The notes beneath the pieces are model-generated. The model saw nothing but the letters and a program-made list of their open reading frames with translations, had not been told where the DNA came from and ran no database searches. The translations under genes and the position numbers were made by a program. A stretch of 64,000 bases of DNA from Charina bottae (taxonomy: Eukaryota > Chordata > Lepidosauria > Squamata > Charinaidae), in NCBI GenBank assembly GCA_023362775.1, contig JALMGJ010000004.1, positions 35,394,929 to 35,458,928 on the forward strand, read 5' to 3'. Position 1 is the first letter of the stretch, and each line of letters opens with the position of its first letter. This document shows, one piece after another, positions 1 to 12,624 of the stretch.

Positions 1-1740
1 ATGGGAGGAAAGATTTATTATATGATGCACTTTAAAACAATGTTTTTATTATTTGGACAGCTCCATTTACCAAGGAAGTGAAAATAACACATATTCCCCT
101 CATATAGATGCAGAAAGGGAAGTACGCAAATTAGTGCACAAATATGTCAGCATGGAAATGCTGTTCAACTACCACACTTTGCTTCTATTATTTGCTCTAG
201 CATCATTATAGGATAGGAGAGAAAAGTGAAAAATGTTATCAAAGCCTTGAAAACAGTGGGATCAAGCCAAATTAGCTTAATATAGCACAATGTATTTGCT
301 CTTTTCTGAAATGTTATGAAACCAGTGGACCCATATTACATCTTGAAATAGATGATTGTTTTATGTTTAAAAAGGTGATTTTTCTCCTTAAAAATAGTGA
401 AATACAATTGAGTAAGTATTAGAACCACATTAAATTATTTTTAAGGATTTACATTTAATTTACATTAAATTTACATCAGTTCAAATGTATCCATCACCAG
501 GTAATCTAACTGAATTTTACTTGGATTATTTAACTGCTTTGAGTGACAGAAAAATGTGTTTGTGTGTGTGGGGGGTTTAATACATTTTGCTTTTCAAAAT
601 AAGGAATGGGGATAAAGATATTAGTAGATTGAGTTCACTGACCATAGTTGTGGGTTGATTTACATATGCAGACATATATCTTTTGATGTCCTACAAATCA
701 ATTTGAATTATCATTGCATTAAACTACTGTTTATGGGATAATGATAGAAAGTTATATGAAAATGGTGCTTGTGGTATTTAAGTTGTAGTGGCTGTTTTAC
801 AAGTTCAAGTCAGGTCATAATTGAAAGATTGCAATGGAAAGTGTTGACTAGGATATGCCAAAAAAAAAAAACACTTTAGATCAAACATCATTGTACTAGG
901 AAATTCTACCACAGCCTTTGCATTAGTAATATAAGTTTTGACTATCTTTTAGCCTCATTTTATAGCATGGAAACATACATTTCCCTATAGAGGAATTATT
1001 TTCAATTATTACAATTGAAAAATACAATAATAGGTTTAAGGACTTATTTCTTCTCTTTCAATTTATGTAGAGATACTAAGATTTGGTTTCTGAATATCCA
1101 TAAGAGCTTTAAAATTCAGTATTTGACAATCCATTGAAAGCATCTGTTGGATTGTCGTCATTTCTTAAATAGTGTCTGACAACTTTGTAGAAGAGGAGTA
1201 GAAACTGAAATAATTTCTCATAGCAAAGAAATCATAGGAAGGACCAATAGCAAGGAATCCATGGGAAAATGCAGTCAAAGTAATTAGTTCATTCTTTATG
1301 ACTCTGTGTGTCATGCCATCAATTAACTGTATCACTACATTCTAAAATACTTTATGAAGCCGAATTGTGACACCTGTACTATCCCAGATACCAAATCAGT
1401 GATTCAGAATATTCTCTGAATACTCTCTGAGTGACAATAAGCAATTAACCCTCTAATATTTCAATAGTTTTAGTGATAAATTAAACTCCTATAGGCTTAA
1501 TATTATTATGAACACTAAAGTGCTTTGGAAATATACAGTACTTATACATTCCTAAATTGTAATGCATGTTTCTATTTTGATCTCCGCAGTTCTGGTGCCT
1601 CCCCTCCTCCCTCTCCCCCACCCCCAATTCCTAAAGCTCCAGTGTTTGGAACAATGTGAAAAGCTTTAAGGAAAAGAGAGAATTTGCCAATTTTTTTTCT
1701 TGGTGAGGATGTGTTACGTTTCAAAAGCATAACAAGAACT
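1..1740. other. AT-rich unique DNA, no gene seen
   Basis: No recognisable exon, RNA gene or repeat family was found here. The stretch contains short A and T runs and only small chance reading frames. Confidence 0.5.
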
Positions 1741-1743
1741 AGT

Positions 1744-1900
1744 ATAGGGTTGTAATGAAGTGTTGAACTAACTCTGACAAGACCCAGTTTCAAATCTACA
1801 CTTTACCATAAAAGTGAGTGGATGGTCTTTGGTACATTATTTTTTCTAACTCTGAACTATCTCACAGGGTTATTTGAGGATGAAGTTGGAACAGAGAGAA
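1744..1900 (+). repeat. Diverged tRNA-derived SINE
   Basis: A decayed pol III B-box-like stretch near 1788 is followed by a body containing CTATCTCACAGGGTTATTTG (1858-1877). That resembles the common squamate SINE body (CTACCTCACAGGGTTGTTG). The 3' tail is not clear. A second tRNA-head-like piece lies at about 2108-2160. The family assignment is from memory. Confidence 0.4.
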
Positions 1901-2179
1901 CCTTGTACATTCTCTCTTGTACAACCCTGAGCCATCTCCCTAGTTCTTCCTTGCCTTCTTCGACTCTTAATAATTTATCATGATCCTTCTTAATAGCACA
2001 TCATGTTTTGGAGCTACAGTATAAAGCCTTGCTTTCTCTTTTATTACCACTTTTAGGAATAGAATATCTGTTTATCCCTAATATAATGAGGATGTTAGAG
2101 AATCAAAGTAGTGTAGCAGTTACAGTGTTGCACCAAATGAAGAAAACCCAGGTTCAAGCTTACTGTTAAAGAAACCCAG

Positions 2180-3155
2180 TAGATTAAAATGTCTCAGCCA
2201 ATTACTATCTCTAAAAGTTACTGTCTCTCATGGATATTGTTGTGGGGGAAAGTTGAAGGAGGAATGGAGGAACTGAGGTGTACATCAGCATCTGCAGGCA
2301 GGGGGGAGGGTTCAACATTAGGAAAAGGATGGACAGAGTATTGTGATGCAAAGCCCTGCCCTTTTCTGCTTGTGTTGATATTGCATAGATGGGCAAAAGG
2401 GTCAGAGCTTGCACTGCAGCACCACATCCACCCTCTTGTCCATTCTGACACCCTTCCCACCATGTACGCCACTGCCGTGTATCCCACCTTTAGCTCCTGT
2501 GGGAAAGTCAAGATTCAGACTTAATGAATAATGAAATAATAATCTTGCTAACTTTGAAATTTGATTGTATGTTTGAAAAATAAATCTACCGTAGAAAATT
2601 AAATATCAAGCATTTCCAAATGCTATTAAATACTCCTCCAAATATTATTTAAAACATTTAAAAAATAAGCCTATCTCTAAGTTCAGAAAAAGTAGGTAGG
2701 AATTTTCTTCTGGAAACACTACTTTAATGTGACCATATGTTCCTGTTTGTCCAAACTTTGTCAAAATGGAATGTTAGTATATCAAGAAAATGGTACTCAG
2801 GTCAGTTTTTTCTCTGATGTACTAGCTTTGTGCTACATGGTAAATTCTTACATTGTCCATTTAACAGATTTGTGGGATCAGTGAGAATCATTATACTGGC
2901 AAAAACAGGATCAGTAGCTCTTCCTTTATTTTCTGAAAAAAGAGGCAGTTGGTAGAATCCTCAGGGCAGGGACGGCAAAAGGTCAGAGTGATACAAGCCA
3001 CATTGTGACATCGCAACATAAGCCCTGCCCCTTTTCTACATGCATCACAACATCAAAGCATGCCCCAGGGGACCTTGCAGTGCGATACTGTGATGCTGCT
3101 TGTGTCATTCTGATGTAAGCAACAAGAGCCTGCAGATACTGCTGGAGGCTCTGCA
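2180..3155. repeat. GC-richer stretch with an unnamed short repeat
   Basis: The motif AAGCCCTGCCC(C)TTTTCT occurs at about 2351 and 3020. A diverged form lies at about 5070 and the reverse complement at about 5603. The surrounding sequence also shares GGTCAGAG and GATGC-type words. I do not recognise the family. The small reading frame at 2189-2524 shows no domain and is probably chance. Confidence 0.35.
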
Positions 3156-3164
3156 AGATCATGG

Positions 3165-3868
3165 AACAAATTTCGTGTTGTGCGCCAGTTACGCCCTTTC
3201 CTGGATCAGGAGTCCCTCCGTACAGTCACTCATGCCCTGGTCATCTCCCATATAGATTACTGCAATGCGCTCTACATGGGGCTACCCTTGAAGAGTATCC
3301 GGAAGCTTCAACTGGTCCAAAATGCAGCTGCGCGCGCAGTTATTGGTGCCCCTAGATCAGCTCATGTGACACCTCTGCTGCGCCAGCTGCACTGGGTACC
3401 GGTGTGCTTCCGGGTACAATTCAAGGTGTTGGTTATGACCTTTAAAGCCTGGCATGGGACCAGGCTACTTGAGGGACCGTCTCATCCCCATAACTTCAAA
3501 CCGTCCCACTCGATCATGTAGAGAGGGCATGCTTCAGACCCCGTCATCAAGGGAGTTTCGTTTGGCGGGGTCCAGAAGGCGGGCCTTTTCCGTGGTGGCA
3601 CCTAATCTTTGGAACATTCTGCCCCCGGAGGTGAGACAGGCCCCATCGCTCCTGTCCTTCCAGAAGAATTTAAAGACCTGGTTTTGCTGGTGCCATAGAG
3701 CCCTTTAAAAAGAACATCTATCGCCTACTGGATTTTATATTTAATTTATTAGTACTGTAATGGTTAGAATGATATTTTAAATTGTAGTTATATTTAAAAA
3801 TTTTAATTGTTGTATTGTAAACCGCCCAGAGTCCCCTCTGGGGGAGATGGTGCGGTAATAAAAGTTGA
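3165..3868 (+). mobile_element. L2-clade LINE, 3' terminal fragment
   Basis: This is the last part of an L2-type ORF2, downstream of the RT domain. It encodes HALVISHIDYCNALYMGLP and LQLVQNAAARAVIGAP, then LHWVPVCFRVQFKVL. After a frameshift near 3460-3520 it continues with AFSVVAPNLWNILPPEVRQ, up to about 3708. The 3' UTR ends with the family signature ACCGCCCAGAGTCCCCTCTG followed by AATAAAAG. The element is 5' truncated, so the RT and endonuclease are absent, and the frameshift makes it a dead copy. The clade call rests on resemblance to the vertebrate L2 C-terminus; CR1-like elements are the alternative. Confidence 0.85.
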
Positions 3869-3951
3869 AGTATGTATGTATGTATGTATGTGTGTGTGTG
3901 TGTGTGTGTGTGAGTGAGTAAGGTAAGTAAGTAAGTAAGTAAGTAAGTAAG
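3869..3951. repeat. Compound microsatellite at L2 3' end
   Basis: (GTAT)n is followed by (GT)n, then GAGT/AAGT repeats, starting directly at the 3' terminus of the L2 fragment. This is consistent with microsatellite seeding by the LINE tail. Confidence 0.9.
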
Positions 3952-4234
3952 GTTAGCTGGTTCCTATCCCACTATAGGAATAGGAGCCTTGTAGCTTTCC
4001 AGATGACATTGAACCATAATTCCCTGCAATCCCACCCAAAATGCCTGATTGTGAAGAATGCTTGGAGGTATAGTTCAGCCATATCTGGAGAGCTATAGGA
4101 TCTTCCCCTCCATTTTCCTGGATCCATTATGCATCTGTATATGAGAAACAGTCTTGTAATGTAAAAGAACTGATGTGAAACAAAACATACAGAAATTTTA
4201 TAGGATGTACGCTGGTTTAAAGGGAAAAAATCAA

Positions 4235-4710
4235 GGCTTGAGAATAAACCAGACAAGAGTGCAGCGTTTAGGGCTAAAAGTTGTTTACTTGTAGCATAAG
4301 GCAATAAATGCAGATATAGTCAAGGCAATAAATGCATATGTTACATTATTGCAATAAGGAAAAACAAAAACAAACTTATAAGCAGAGATCCGTGTATTGA
4401 TCCCAGGGCCAGAGCTCATGCCACGGCCTATACCCAAAGCCAGGCATAACTACGCACTGCCCAGTCCGCAGAAGTAGAATACACGTGAAGAACTACATGG
4501 CTAAAGACACAAAAAGTCAAGAAGCATAGAACACCATTTTGCATGGTTAGATATTCAGTTCTTCCAGCTTTCTGATTGGCTGGAAGTTAGGTGTGACACA
4601 CACCAGGCCTTTGTGTAGGCCATAGCACAAGGTGGCAGTGCTGCATCTAAGCAAGCACATGATCTCCCCCCCTCCCTGTTCTCCCAGGGCTTCCCACGAA
4701 GGCTTCAGGG
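4235..4710 (-). mobile_element. Possible LTR remnant (low certainty)
   Basis: Read on the minus strand, this GC-richer block has a CCAATCAGA box, a TATA-like GCTTATAAG and downstream TTTATT-rich sequence, an order expected of a retroelement LTR. No convincing TG...CA ends or target duplication were found and no internal coding region is attached. It could equally be another unclassified repeat. Confidence 0.25.
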
Positions 4711-5097
4711 GGAATTGTTCTCATGGGAAGGTTTAGAAACTAGACGTAAACAATTCATATCTAATGGAGATGTAAGCAAAGCCATTCAAAGTTATGGGAA
4801 GGCTTTTTGTTATCTAGCCACCTGGCGTTACGTCATCATGAGACACTTTTCTCCGTACAGAAAATATTTGCCAATTTCATACGGGAAATCTGACAAAATT
4901 AGTGCACCAAAATGCACTAAGAGTATATTAATTTTCATCTCCTATCCTAAAGGTATGTCGGTGATTGTTGAAGCACTGAGGAAACATTAGTGGCAGTGAT
5001 AGATAGGGGCATCCACAATTATCACTGAAGTCACTGGCTCCAACATGGTGGATGTGCTCAGGCAATCGAAGCCTCACCCTTTTCTATCTGTTTGCAG

Positions 5098-5600
5098 TGC
5101 ATGCAACTCTACATGGCATAGGACCAGGGTACCTGAGGGACCGTCTCGTCCCGATAACGTTGACCCGCCCCACCCATACATGCAGGGAGGGCATGCTTCG
5201 GACCCCCTCAACAAGAGAATTCCATCTAGCGGGGTCCAGGAGGCGTGCCTTCTCTGCGATAGCGCCCGCCTTGTGGAATATTCTGCCCCTGGAGGTGAGA
5301 CTGGCCCCCTCCCTCCTGGCCTTTCGGAAGGCCCTTAAGACCTGGCTCTGCCACCTGGCCTGGGACGACGGAGGTGGTAGTGCCTCCTGCGGTTGGCTGG
5401 CCCCATAGCTCTACTATCTATTCTGCGGGTCCAAGCCCATCCTGGATTTTATTTTATTTTATTATGTTTTGTTTGTGTTTTTAGATATTTTGTATAGTTT
5501 TTAAATTTTTATTTATTGTAACCCGCCCAGAGTCCCTTGCATGGGAGATGGGCGGGGAATAAATTTGAATAATAAATAAATAAAATAAATAAACTCACGT
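5098..5600 (+). mobile_element. L2-clade LINE, 3' terminal fragment
   Basis: The fragment is 5' truncated. It begins within the sequence for HGIGPGYLRDRLVP and reads open to about 5408 through RRRAFSAIAPALWNILPLE and FRKALKTWLC. The 3' UTR carries ACCCGCCCAGAGTCCCTTGC, GGAGATGGGCGGGGAATAAA and an (AATA)n tail. Only the C-terminal tail of ORF2 remains, so it has no enzymatic domain. It is closely related to the copy at 3165-3868. Confidence 0.85.
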
Positions 5601-5619
5601 TGAAAAGGGGCAGGGCTTT

Positions 5620-6369
5620 GCTTGCCAGGTCATGCCTGCTATTTTGAAGCTAATGACCTTAGAACATCCCTTGGAGTTTGCAAAGCAGAAGCTCAAATGC
5701 AAGTTTTTACTTAACTTTGGGGAAGATCAAGTGCCTTGTAAACAAGTCATTTACCATCAATAATCCAACTCAGAGCCAAAATTGATTCAATTTGGTTGCC
5801 ACTAAAGAATTCCAACGTAATTATATAAATATTTGCCAATTAGGATGTCAAACACATTACTGCTTATTCATTTGATTCAGTTAGTAGGATGTCTCAAATG
5901 TAATTATACTGAGCTTCATATAAAAGTATGGTCTCAACCCCATATTGATTATATGAACTATATAGGTATGAACTGGAATATAAATTTCAATAGTACAAAT
6001 CAGCTTTTGTGGGAGGAAAATGCATCCTAGGAAGGATCCCTTATCTAACTGTGCAAAAGAGAGATGCCATGAATCTATTTCTGCCACCATGCATAGATCA
6101 CTGTTGCTTCACTGAGGTGCTAAAGCCTAATTTTCCAAATACAGATTCCTGAATAAATCAAGGAAGAATTGGAGTCTACTTCTCAAATATGCCAATAGAT
6201 TAAACAATAGTATAGTTTATAGTTTTTAAGAATAATGTAGTCATTAATGTTTTATACATATTTTAAAAATCAGCAATATTTCAACATTTGAATGCCAGCC
6301 TTTGAATGTTGACAAGTTTCAAGGTCTGCTGCTGAAACTGTAATTCTTTTAACTGAGTACTTCTCCAGT
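5620..6369. other. Unique AT-rich DNA, no gene seen
   Basis: Apart from the short GC-rich word at 5601-5616 noted for the unnamed repeat, nothing recognisable was found. Confidence 0.5.
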
Positions 6370-6696
6370 TGTTGGGAGAACTATGAAATGAGGCTCGGTG
6401 AACCATGTGTCCATAAAGGCTACCTTACGGTTGTGAGCTTGATTGAAATCCCTCAATTCCCAGCAGCTCGACTCACAAGTCGACCACAAAAACCTCGATT
6501 CCTGTTGTCTACTCACAAGGAGCAGCTGTCTGGAGTACATGTGGGCGACCTTACAATTTCCCCTTTTTCCGGAGAGACTTCACCAGCCAGAATTCGCCAT
6601 CTGGCCACTGATCTCTGGCGTAGTGCCGTCCCCACTCCTTCACGGATGTCTAGTTCACCATGAATCCTCACCAGAAGCTTTGTTGGGAGAACTATG
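6370..6696. mobile_element. 290-bp insertion of unknown type between direct repeats
   Basis: TGTTGGGAGAACTATG occurs at 6370-6385 and again at 6681-6696. The match continues as (G)AAATG, giving about 21 bp with one extra base. The roughly 290 bp between them are GC-richer than the surroundings, have no poly-A or simple tail and no recognisable tRNA, 7SL or 5S head. A retroposed RNA with a long target duplication is one reading; a tandem duplication of host DNA is the other. The frame at 6443-6832 crosses the insertion boundary and is not credible as a gene. Confidence 0.5.
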
Positions 6697-8108
6697 GAAA
6701 TGTTGGAAAACTGAAGAGAGAAAACCTATTTTTGAATTAAATGCACTTTGCTTCTGGAAGTTTGAACTGAAATCTCTTGCTCCTAAAATCATTAATTGGA
6801 ATGTGGAAAAAAAAATCCAGTTAGCAGAATAAAAAATAAAATTTGACCAAAACATTTGCAATAGGAGAAAAAAATTGAGAATAATCCTCTCTGTGCCATC
6901 CAAAGGTTGGGGAGAAATGTATTGGGTTTTTATTATACTGTAGTAAGAATTTATTTAATATGCACCTCTCAACCATTACATGAAATGAAACATTTATCTC
7001 AGTTTTATCCTGCAGTTCACAATAATGCCTAGAAAAATGTATATATTAATGGAAACTATGCACAAAAATGCCTGTAAAGAAGTACATTACATTAGGGGGA
7101 ATTGCTTGTAAATTAAGCAAAATGGCATACAGTACAAAAATATAAAGGACATGCATACAATAGTAGATATACATGTTTAATTGCAAATCTTAAAAAAAAT
7201 TACAAAAGAATGCAGAAGAAAGATTAAATTAACATAAGTTTGGGAAGGGTTAAACCAAAATTGATAGATTTGCCCTTCCCCTTCCCTGCTTTGTCATCCT
7301 GTTTGGCTGAAGACATTTCTTGCACGACACATCCACCTGGGTACTTACGTAATGCAGGATTAGCCTTGGCCTTTCACTGGACTCTTGGTCCATATCAGGT
7401 CTACTACATTTGATTGTTAATCTTATTAGTTTTCATGACTGGACTAGCCAAATAAATAATACTATTAACTTTGATAAATTGAAAAATACCTAACTGAGAT
7501 GTATTTGTACAAATGCAGCTAGATGTTGGGTTTGTCATTTTGAGGCGAGACTCTGCTTTTGATACATAGGAAGCTGCTGCAGAGAAATATCTTGTTCCTC
7601 ATTCCATTTATTAACTTGGTTTTGTTCACTGGAGCTTAGGACTGTGTTAGGTTCTGAATAGCCCCTGCTGTACAGGTAGCTGCAGTGGAGTGAATGAGAG
7701 GCTTTTTTTTTTTTTCAAGGACTCTGCTCCCTGCAGAAATGATTTGTACCTCTGGCTGATTCTCACTAACAGAAAATGAAAAATAGGAACATTCAGTGCA
7801 AAGTAATGTGTTCTGTACAATTACTGGATTAATAATTTTATTCCATTACTATGTAGGAAGAGAGGACATCAGGTTGAAGCTCTGCAATTCTAGCATATTT
7901 CTAAGCGTCCTGTTAAGAGAGTGAGCAAGGGTCAGGAAACTTAATTATGCCATAACTAGATAGAAATTGCCAAGTGATAAAAAGAAACATCCAGCCAGAT
8001 TCAGCAGGAAATTACAGCTTTAATAATATAGCATAATGCCTCTTCTATACAATTATTGGAAAGACCGTGAACGATTTTAAATAACAGGCTTGGGTTTCCA
8101 GTAACGAC

Positions 8109-8124
8109 GGGGGGGGGGGGGGGG
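8109..8124. repeat. G16 homopolymer
   Basis: Sixteen consecutive G in otherwise AT-rich DNA. It could form a G-quadruplex, and run length in assemblies is often unreliable at such sites. Confidence 0.9.
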
Positions 8125-8689
8125 AGCCTGAAAATGACATTTTGAATTTTCCTGTAAATATTTTTCTGTTAAAAAGGCATTATTACATGATCACAACTTA
8201 CATTTAATCTGGGACAGATGATGTAAACAGATTAACATTTTAAAAGGCAAGGTGGAAGGTAATTATTCATAATGTTATTCATCCTTGTCCAAACTTATCC
8301 TGTACAATAGTACCCTTGTTCCTTCATGGTTGCAGTTTTGAATGTAGAAATAATGTATTGGATTATATCATATTAAAAGCTGAGTATTAAGTAAACCTGT
8401 ATGATCTCACTTGCTTTCCACAACGAGGCTGCACTGGTGATAAAATTTATCCCTAAACGTTGGAATGAATTAAGAATTCACTTCAGTGCTACCGTACAAG
8501 ATAGCTTTCTGTTTCTCAGACTGTGTGTTTGTCTGTGTAGGAGATAAATCAGCAACTCACAGTAACCTGTTTAAAATACTACACATCATATATGTAAACG
8601 AGCCATGTGTGCTTTAAGGCTTTTTGCCATTTGTGTGTGTCTCTGTGTGTGTTTGTCCATTTATTTATAATATGAGAGGAAAAACTCAT

Positions 8690-8900
8690 TTCCAGTGCTA
8701 ACCCAGGAGAGCTCCTGCATTTCATTTTGTATTCTGTGGATGCTGATTAATCAACCTTACTCCGTTACCCAGGGCTAGCCATTCCGCCTAGAAATCTGCA
8801 TATCTGCATATTACTGTTCTTCCCTGAATTTAATTTCCTACAGGAGCTGATATTAATCACTCTGTTTAAACAGAGGGGATTTGGAGTCTATACAAATCTG
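8690..8900. promoter_or_regulatory. Candidate conserved non-coding element
   Basis: The block contains several homeodomain-like words (TGATTAATC, GATATTAATCAC), two adjacent octamer-like ATCTGCATAT words around 8796-8812 and a TTTAATTTCC core. It has no repeat similarity or coding potential. This is pattern recognition only, with no alignment behind it. Confidence 0.25.
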
Positions 8901-11211
8901 ACCATTTTTGTGGAGCATTTTAATTTTTTTAAAATTTAAAGAGACAATTACTTAGTAGGTTATTTCTCACTACAGTTGGTTATTCTTGCTTAATAGATCC
9001 AATGCCTACTTGATTACACTTGAATAATTAAAACATAATACAATAATAAAAAAACCATGGATTTTTAAAAATGTGACCAAATGATATGGTGCTAAACTGC
9101 TTTCTACTTTCTACTTTCTATCCATGCCAAAGTCTATTCTAAAAAGTGCTTTCAGAAACACTTTGTGGCCTTCGACTTTCATTTATATAGTAACACACAT
9201 TTCATCATTATAATGGGTGGCAGGGTGTACATATGGAAACACAGCTGACATTTTGGAAGGACTCAAAGGGAGCAGGATGGGTCAATGCAATGCATATCCT
9301 TCTTCAAACCCTTTCCCTGCAGAATTTCTGTAAATGAAGGTCAGGCCATCCAAAATGTCTATGTATGAAGATAAAAAGAAAGTAAATGGCTTTACTGAGG
9401 TGACAACTAAAAGTGCCTAGGTGATCCTGATCATTGAAAACCAAGTTCTCTTCTATCTACATCTCACATTCCAGGATTCTGTTTTTTGGTCCTTCTAAAA
9501 CACATTTTGGGACACATCTAGGATTTTGAGAATGCAGCACAGGTACCAGTAGCTGTGACCTCTATAATATATCCAATTTACAGACTGGAGAGATGAACTA
9601 GTAATTTCCCAAACCATATCTATCCAAGATAGAGATGGGATGTGAGTCTCAAAACACGAACCTATTAATTTGAACTCATTATTCTCTCTTATTCAAGATC
9701 ATCCTCACCAACTTTCCCTCATCCTACACCAGATCCAAATATTACAGTAACATATTTCACTTGCTGGATCTTTCTTCCAAAATAGTTTTCTTTTAAGTCA
9801 TACTTCCCCTACAAAAACTACAAACACCGAGTCCCCTCCCTATTTTTTCCCATCATGTTCATTTACAGCCTGTGTAAATATTACTATTGCTGCCAGTAGT
9901 TCAACTCATCCCTGTCTCTCCTTTTTATCTTCCCTTCCACTTGAACACTTCCCTGCTTGATCCCAATTTCCCTACTTTTTCTTATTATTTCTTATTATGA
10001 TCTTTTTCTTCTTTTCATTATTTTCTTTTTCTTATTATTGAATGTCACCCCTAATTCTGCCCTAAGTCATCCTCAGCCTCCCCCATCCCTTTGCTTCTAC
10101 TCTCAAACTTCCTTTCTTGCCTGCAGTTTAAGCCCGCAGTTTACTTCCTAAGAATGTCTCTGGCATATGTGAGACCTAGAGTATGCAGCTGTTAAAGATG
10201 GTAAACGGCTCCATTCCAGTTTATTTCTTTCAAGTGTTTCTAGATCTTGCCCTTTTATTAATAGAAAAATACCTATAGAAGACTACAGCTCTGCATGTGA
10301 GAGGGCTTCAAACTGAGTAGAGAGCAAAGTCACGCACACAGCCTTTCTTCTTTCTCTCCCCAGCCCCTACACATTCAGTCAGGAGCTCTAGATTCGAGAT
10401 GTGCTCACATCAGCTTAAATGCAACTATAGTTATCCATGCAATCCATGACACCAGTGAAATGGTCCCAGGTCATATAGAAAGTAGGCTTGCAATCAAGAA
10501 GATTTACAAGTCTCCTTTAAACATTGCATTGAACATGTGGTGATCGAGATATTAGCAGGGCAACATGCATAATCCATTTGCTAATCAGCTTGAAGCCTTC
10601 AATGGATTCACCTCAAGTACTAGAGAAGACTTATCTCTTATCTTAATATTAATTAGCAAAATGGCATTTTCAGCTCTTCAATTAGCGACTACAAACAAAC
10701 AAACAAACAAACAACAAAAAAAGAGGATAAAATTGGAATTTGTGCTATGCATTAAAAAATAGCAATAAAAAATACAGGAAAACAATCAATCAATGGGACA
10801 GGTAAATCTCAATGTATTTAATTCCTATGAGGGTATTCAAATGTGTCTATATGTTTTTTCTGTTTGTGTGAATGTGTATGAAGAATAGGGATGCTAGAAC
10901 TTTGTATGGGGAGGTATGCATATTCTACCAATGTAGAGGGAGAAAAAGTTAAAGATTCATTTGATTCCTACAAAGAATTATCTTCTAAGTGCAGCTTTGT
11001 TAGTAGAGGACAACAGGCAATGACGGATTCTGTTCAGATTTTGTTTTCTTCTGCTTCAAAAGCAGTTTCTCGTAGATCTTGGGATTATTTTATTTATTTA
11101 TTTATTTGTTCAATTTATATCACTGCCCGATTATACACCGATTATAAGTGTGTGTATAAGTTTAATGGTTGGCAAACAAAAGCAACTTGATTGACATATT
11201 GACAAAAGTAA

Positions 11212-12150
11212 TTGGTATCATCATCATCATCATTGGCGATCACTTGTAGCCGAGTAAGATTGTCTTCCAAAGGTAAAATTTTAACAGTGGATCCGTAAGT
11301 GGCTATAAAGGCCAATTCTGGATCCGCACAACCTCCCACAGTGAGGGCATAGGTTTCCGGGTGGGAGACGGTCATGATGAGGGTTTGCCTGACGTGCCTT
11401 CCTTTTAGCTCTTTTCTCCCTTTCACCCTGTACTCGTGCTTCTTCAAAGTCCATAGCGCCATTAATAAAGGCTGACCTCCAATTGAAACACTCATGAGTT
11501 AGGGCTTCCCAGTTCTCAATGCTGATATTACATTTTTTAAAATTAGCTTTGAGAGTGTCTTTGAATCTCTTTTGCTGTCCACCAATATTCCATTTTCCAT
11601 TCTTAAGTTGGGAGTAAAGTAGCTGCTTTGGAAGACAATGGTCAGGCATTCGAACAACATGGCCGGTCCAGCGAAGTTGATGTTGGATGATCATTGTTTC
11701 AATGCTGGTGGTTTTCGCTTCTTCTAATACGCTAACATTAGTCCGCCTATCTTCCCAAGTCATTTGCAGAATTTTTTGGAGGCAGTGTTGATGGAATCTT
11801 TCAAGAAGTTGGAGGTGGCGTTTGTAGAGGGTCCATGTTTCACAGGCGTACAGAAGGGTTGGTAGTACAATGGCTTTGTAAACAAGCATTTTGGTCTCCC
11901 TGCGAATGTCCCGATCCTCAAACACTCTACGCTTCATTCGGGAGAAAGCTACACTCGCAGAGCTCAGGCGATGCTGAATTTCAGCGTCGATGTCGGCTTT
12001 TGTAGATAGATGGCTGCCGAGATAAGAAAAGTGGTCGACATTTTCTAGTGACACACCTTTAAGCTGGATTGATGGTGCTGTGGAGGGATTGGTTACTATC
12101 CTAAACATCTTTGCAGAAGCATATGAAAAGCTCGGCCTCTCGATTAACAT
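11212..12150 (-). pseudogene. Non-LTR retrotransposon 3' end (Vingi/RTE-like tail)
   Basis: The minus-strand frame of 289 codons is the region C-terminal to an RT. It contains FSYLGSHLS, a helix-rich linker with VLPTLLYACETW, GHVVRMPDHCLPKQ and a C-terminal finger-like CPHC...SHLRIHC. The RT catalytic core and endonuclease would lie upstream and are missing, so this is a 5'-truncated insertion starting near 12146. The 3' end at about 11216-11232 is a short GAT/ATC repeat, a simple tail of the sort such LINEs carry. The frame is unbroken, which suggests modest age. The clade is not certain: a Vingi/Ingi-like element is my first choice, an RTE-like element the alternative. Confidence 0.7.
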
Positions 12151-12462
12151 TAAAAAAAAACCAAAGTGCTTTAATTGATATGATAGGTGTTTGTATGTAA
12201 AAGTCCTTTTTTAGTTAAAAAATGACATAGTAGACAGTTCGCCTCTGTTCTTTACAAATGCTTTGTCTAGTGAAATTCAGATTTTATAAAACTTTTAAAG
12301 AAGTGTATTCATTTCATTAATCCAGTTTTTGTATATAACTTTTAATATAGTAGTGGCTTGCAAAACATTTGAATCAAATTGCTTGGAATTCAAAACACCC
12401 AATCTCAACCATAAAATACCTTATTCTGAATGCAAAATAGGTTGTTTTCAACATTTTGAAAG

Positions 12463-12474
12463 TGTGTTGAAATA
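12463..12474. repeat. Target-site duplication, left copy (PLE A)
   Basis: TGTGTTGAAATA here and again at 16859-16870 directly flanks the whole inverted-dimer PLE, marking one insertion event. Confidence 0.85.
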
Positions 12475-12527
12475 TGGCTGTTGTGGGTCTTCCGGGCTGT
12501 GTGGCCGTGTTCTGGAAGTTGTGGTTC

Positions 12528-12572
12528 CTAACGTTTCGCCAGCATCTGTGGCCAGCATCTTCAGAGGGCAGG
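12528..12572 (-). ncRNA. Hammerhead ribozyme motif in PLE A, left copy
   Basis: On the minus strand: CTGAAGA (12558-12564), then stem II in which GCTGGC pairs with a second GCTGGC through four Watson-Crick and two central G-U pairs, then GAAA (12534-12537), then CGTT with a permitted GUU cleavage triplet. Stem III is minimal, as reported for PLE hammerheads. It is a mirror of 16728-16775. Confidence 0.7.
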
Positions 12573-12624
12573 AGCACAGATAGAAGCAAAATCTCTGTGC
12601 CCAGGTAGAGTGGGAATGTTCTAT

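Larger units (their letters stand above)
6700..11080. other. Long unique AT-rich region, no gene seen
   Basis: About 4.4 kb without a recognisable exon or repeat, apart from the G homopolymer and the possible conserved element listed separately. Polypyrimidine stretches lie near 9900-10100. All reading frames are short and lack domain signatures. Confidence 0.5.
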
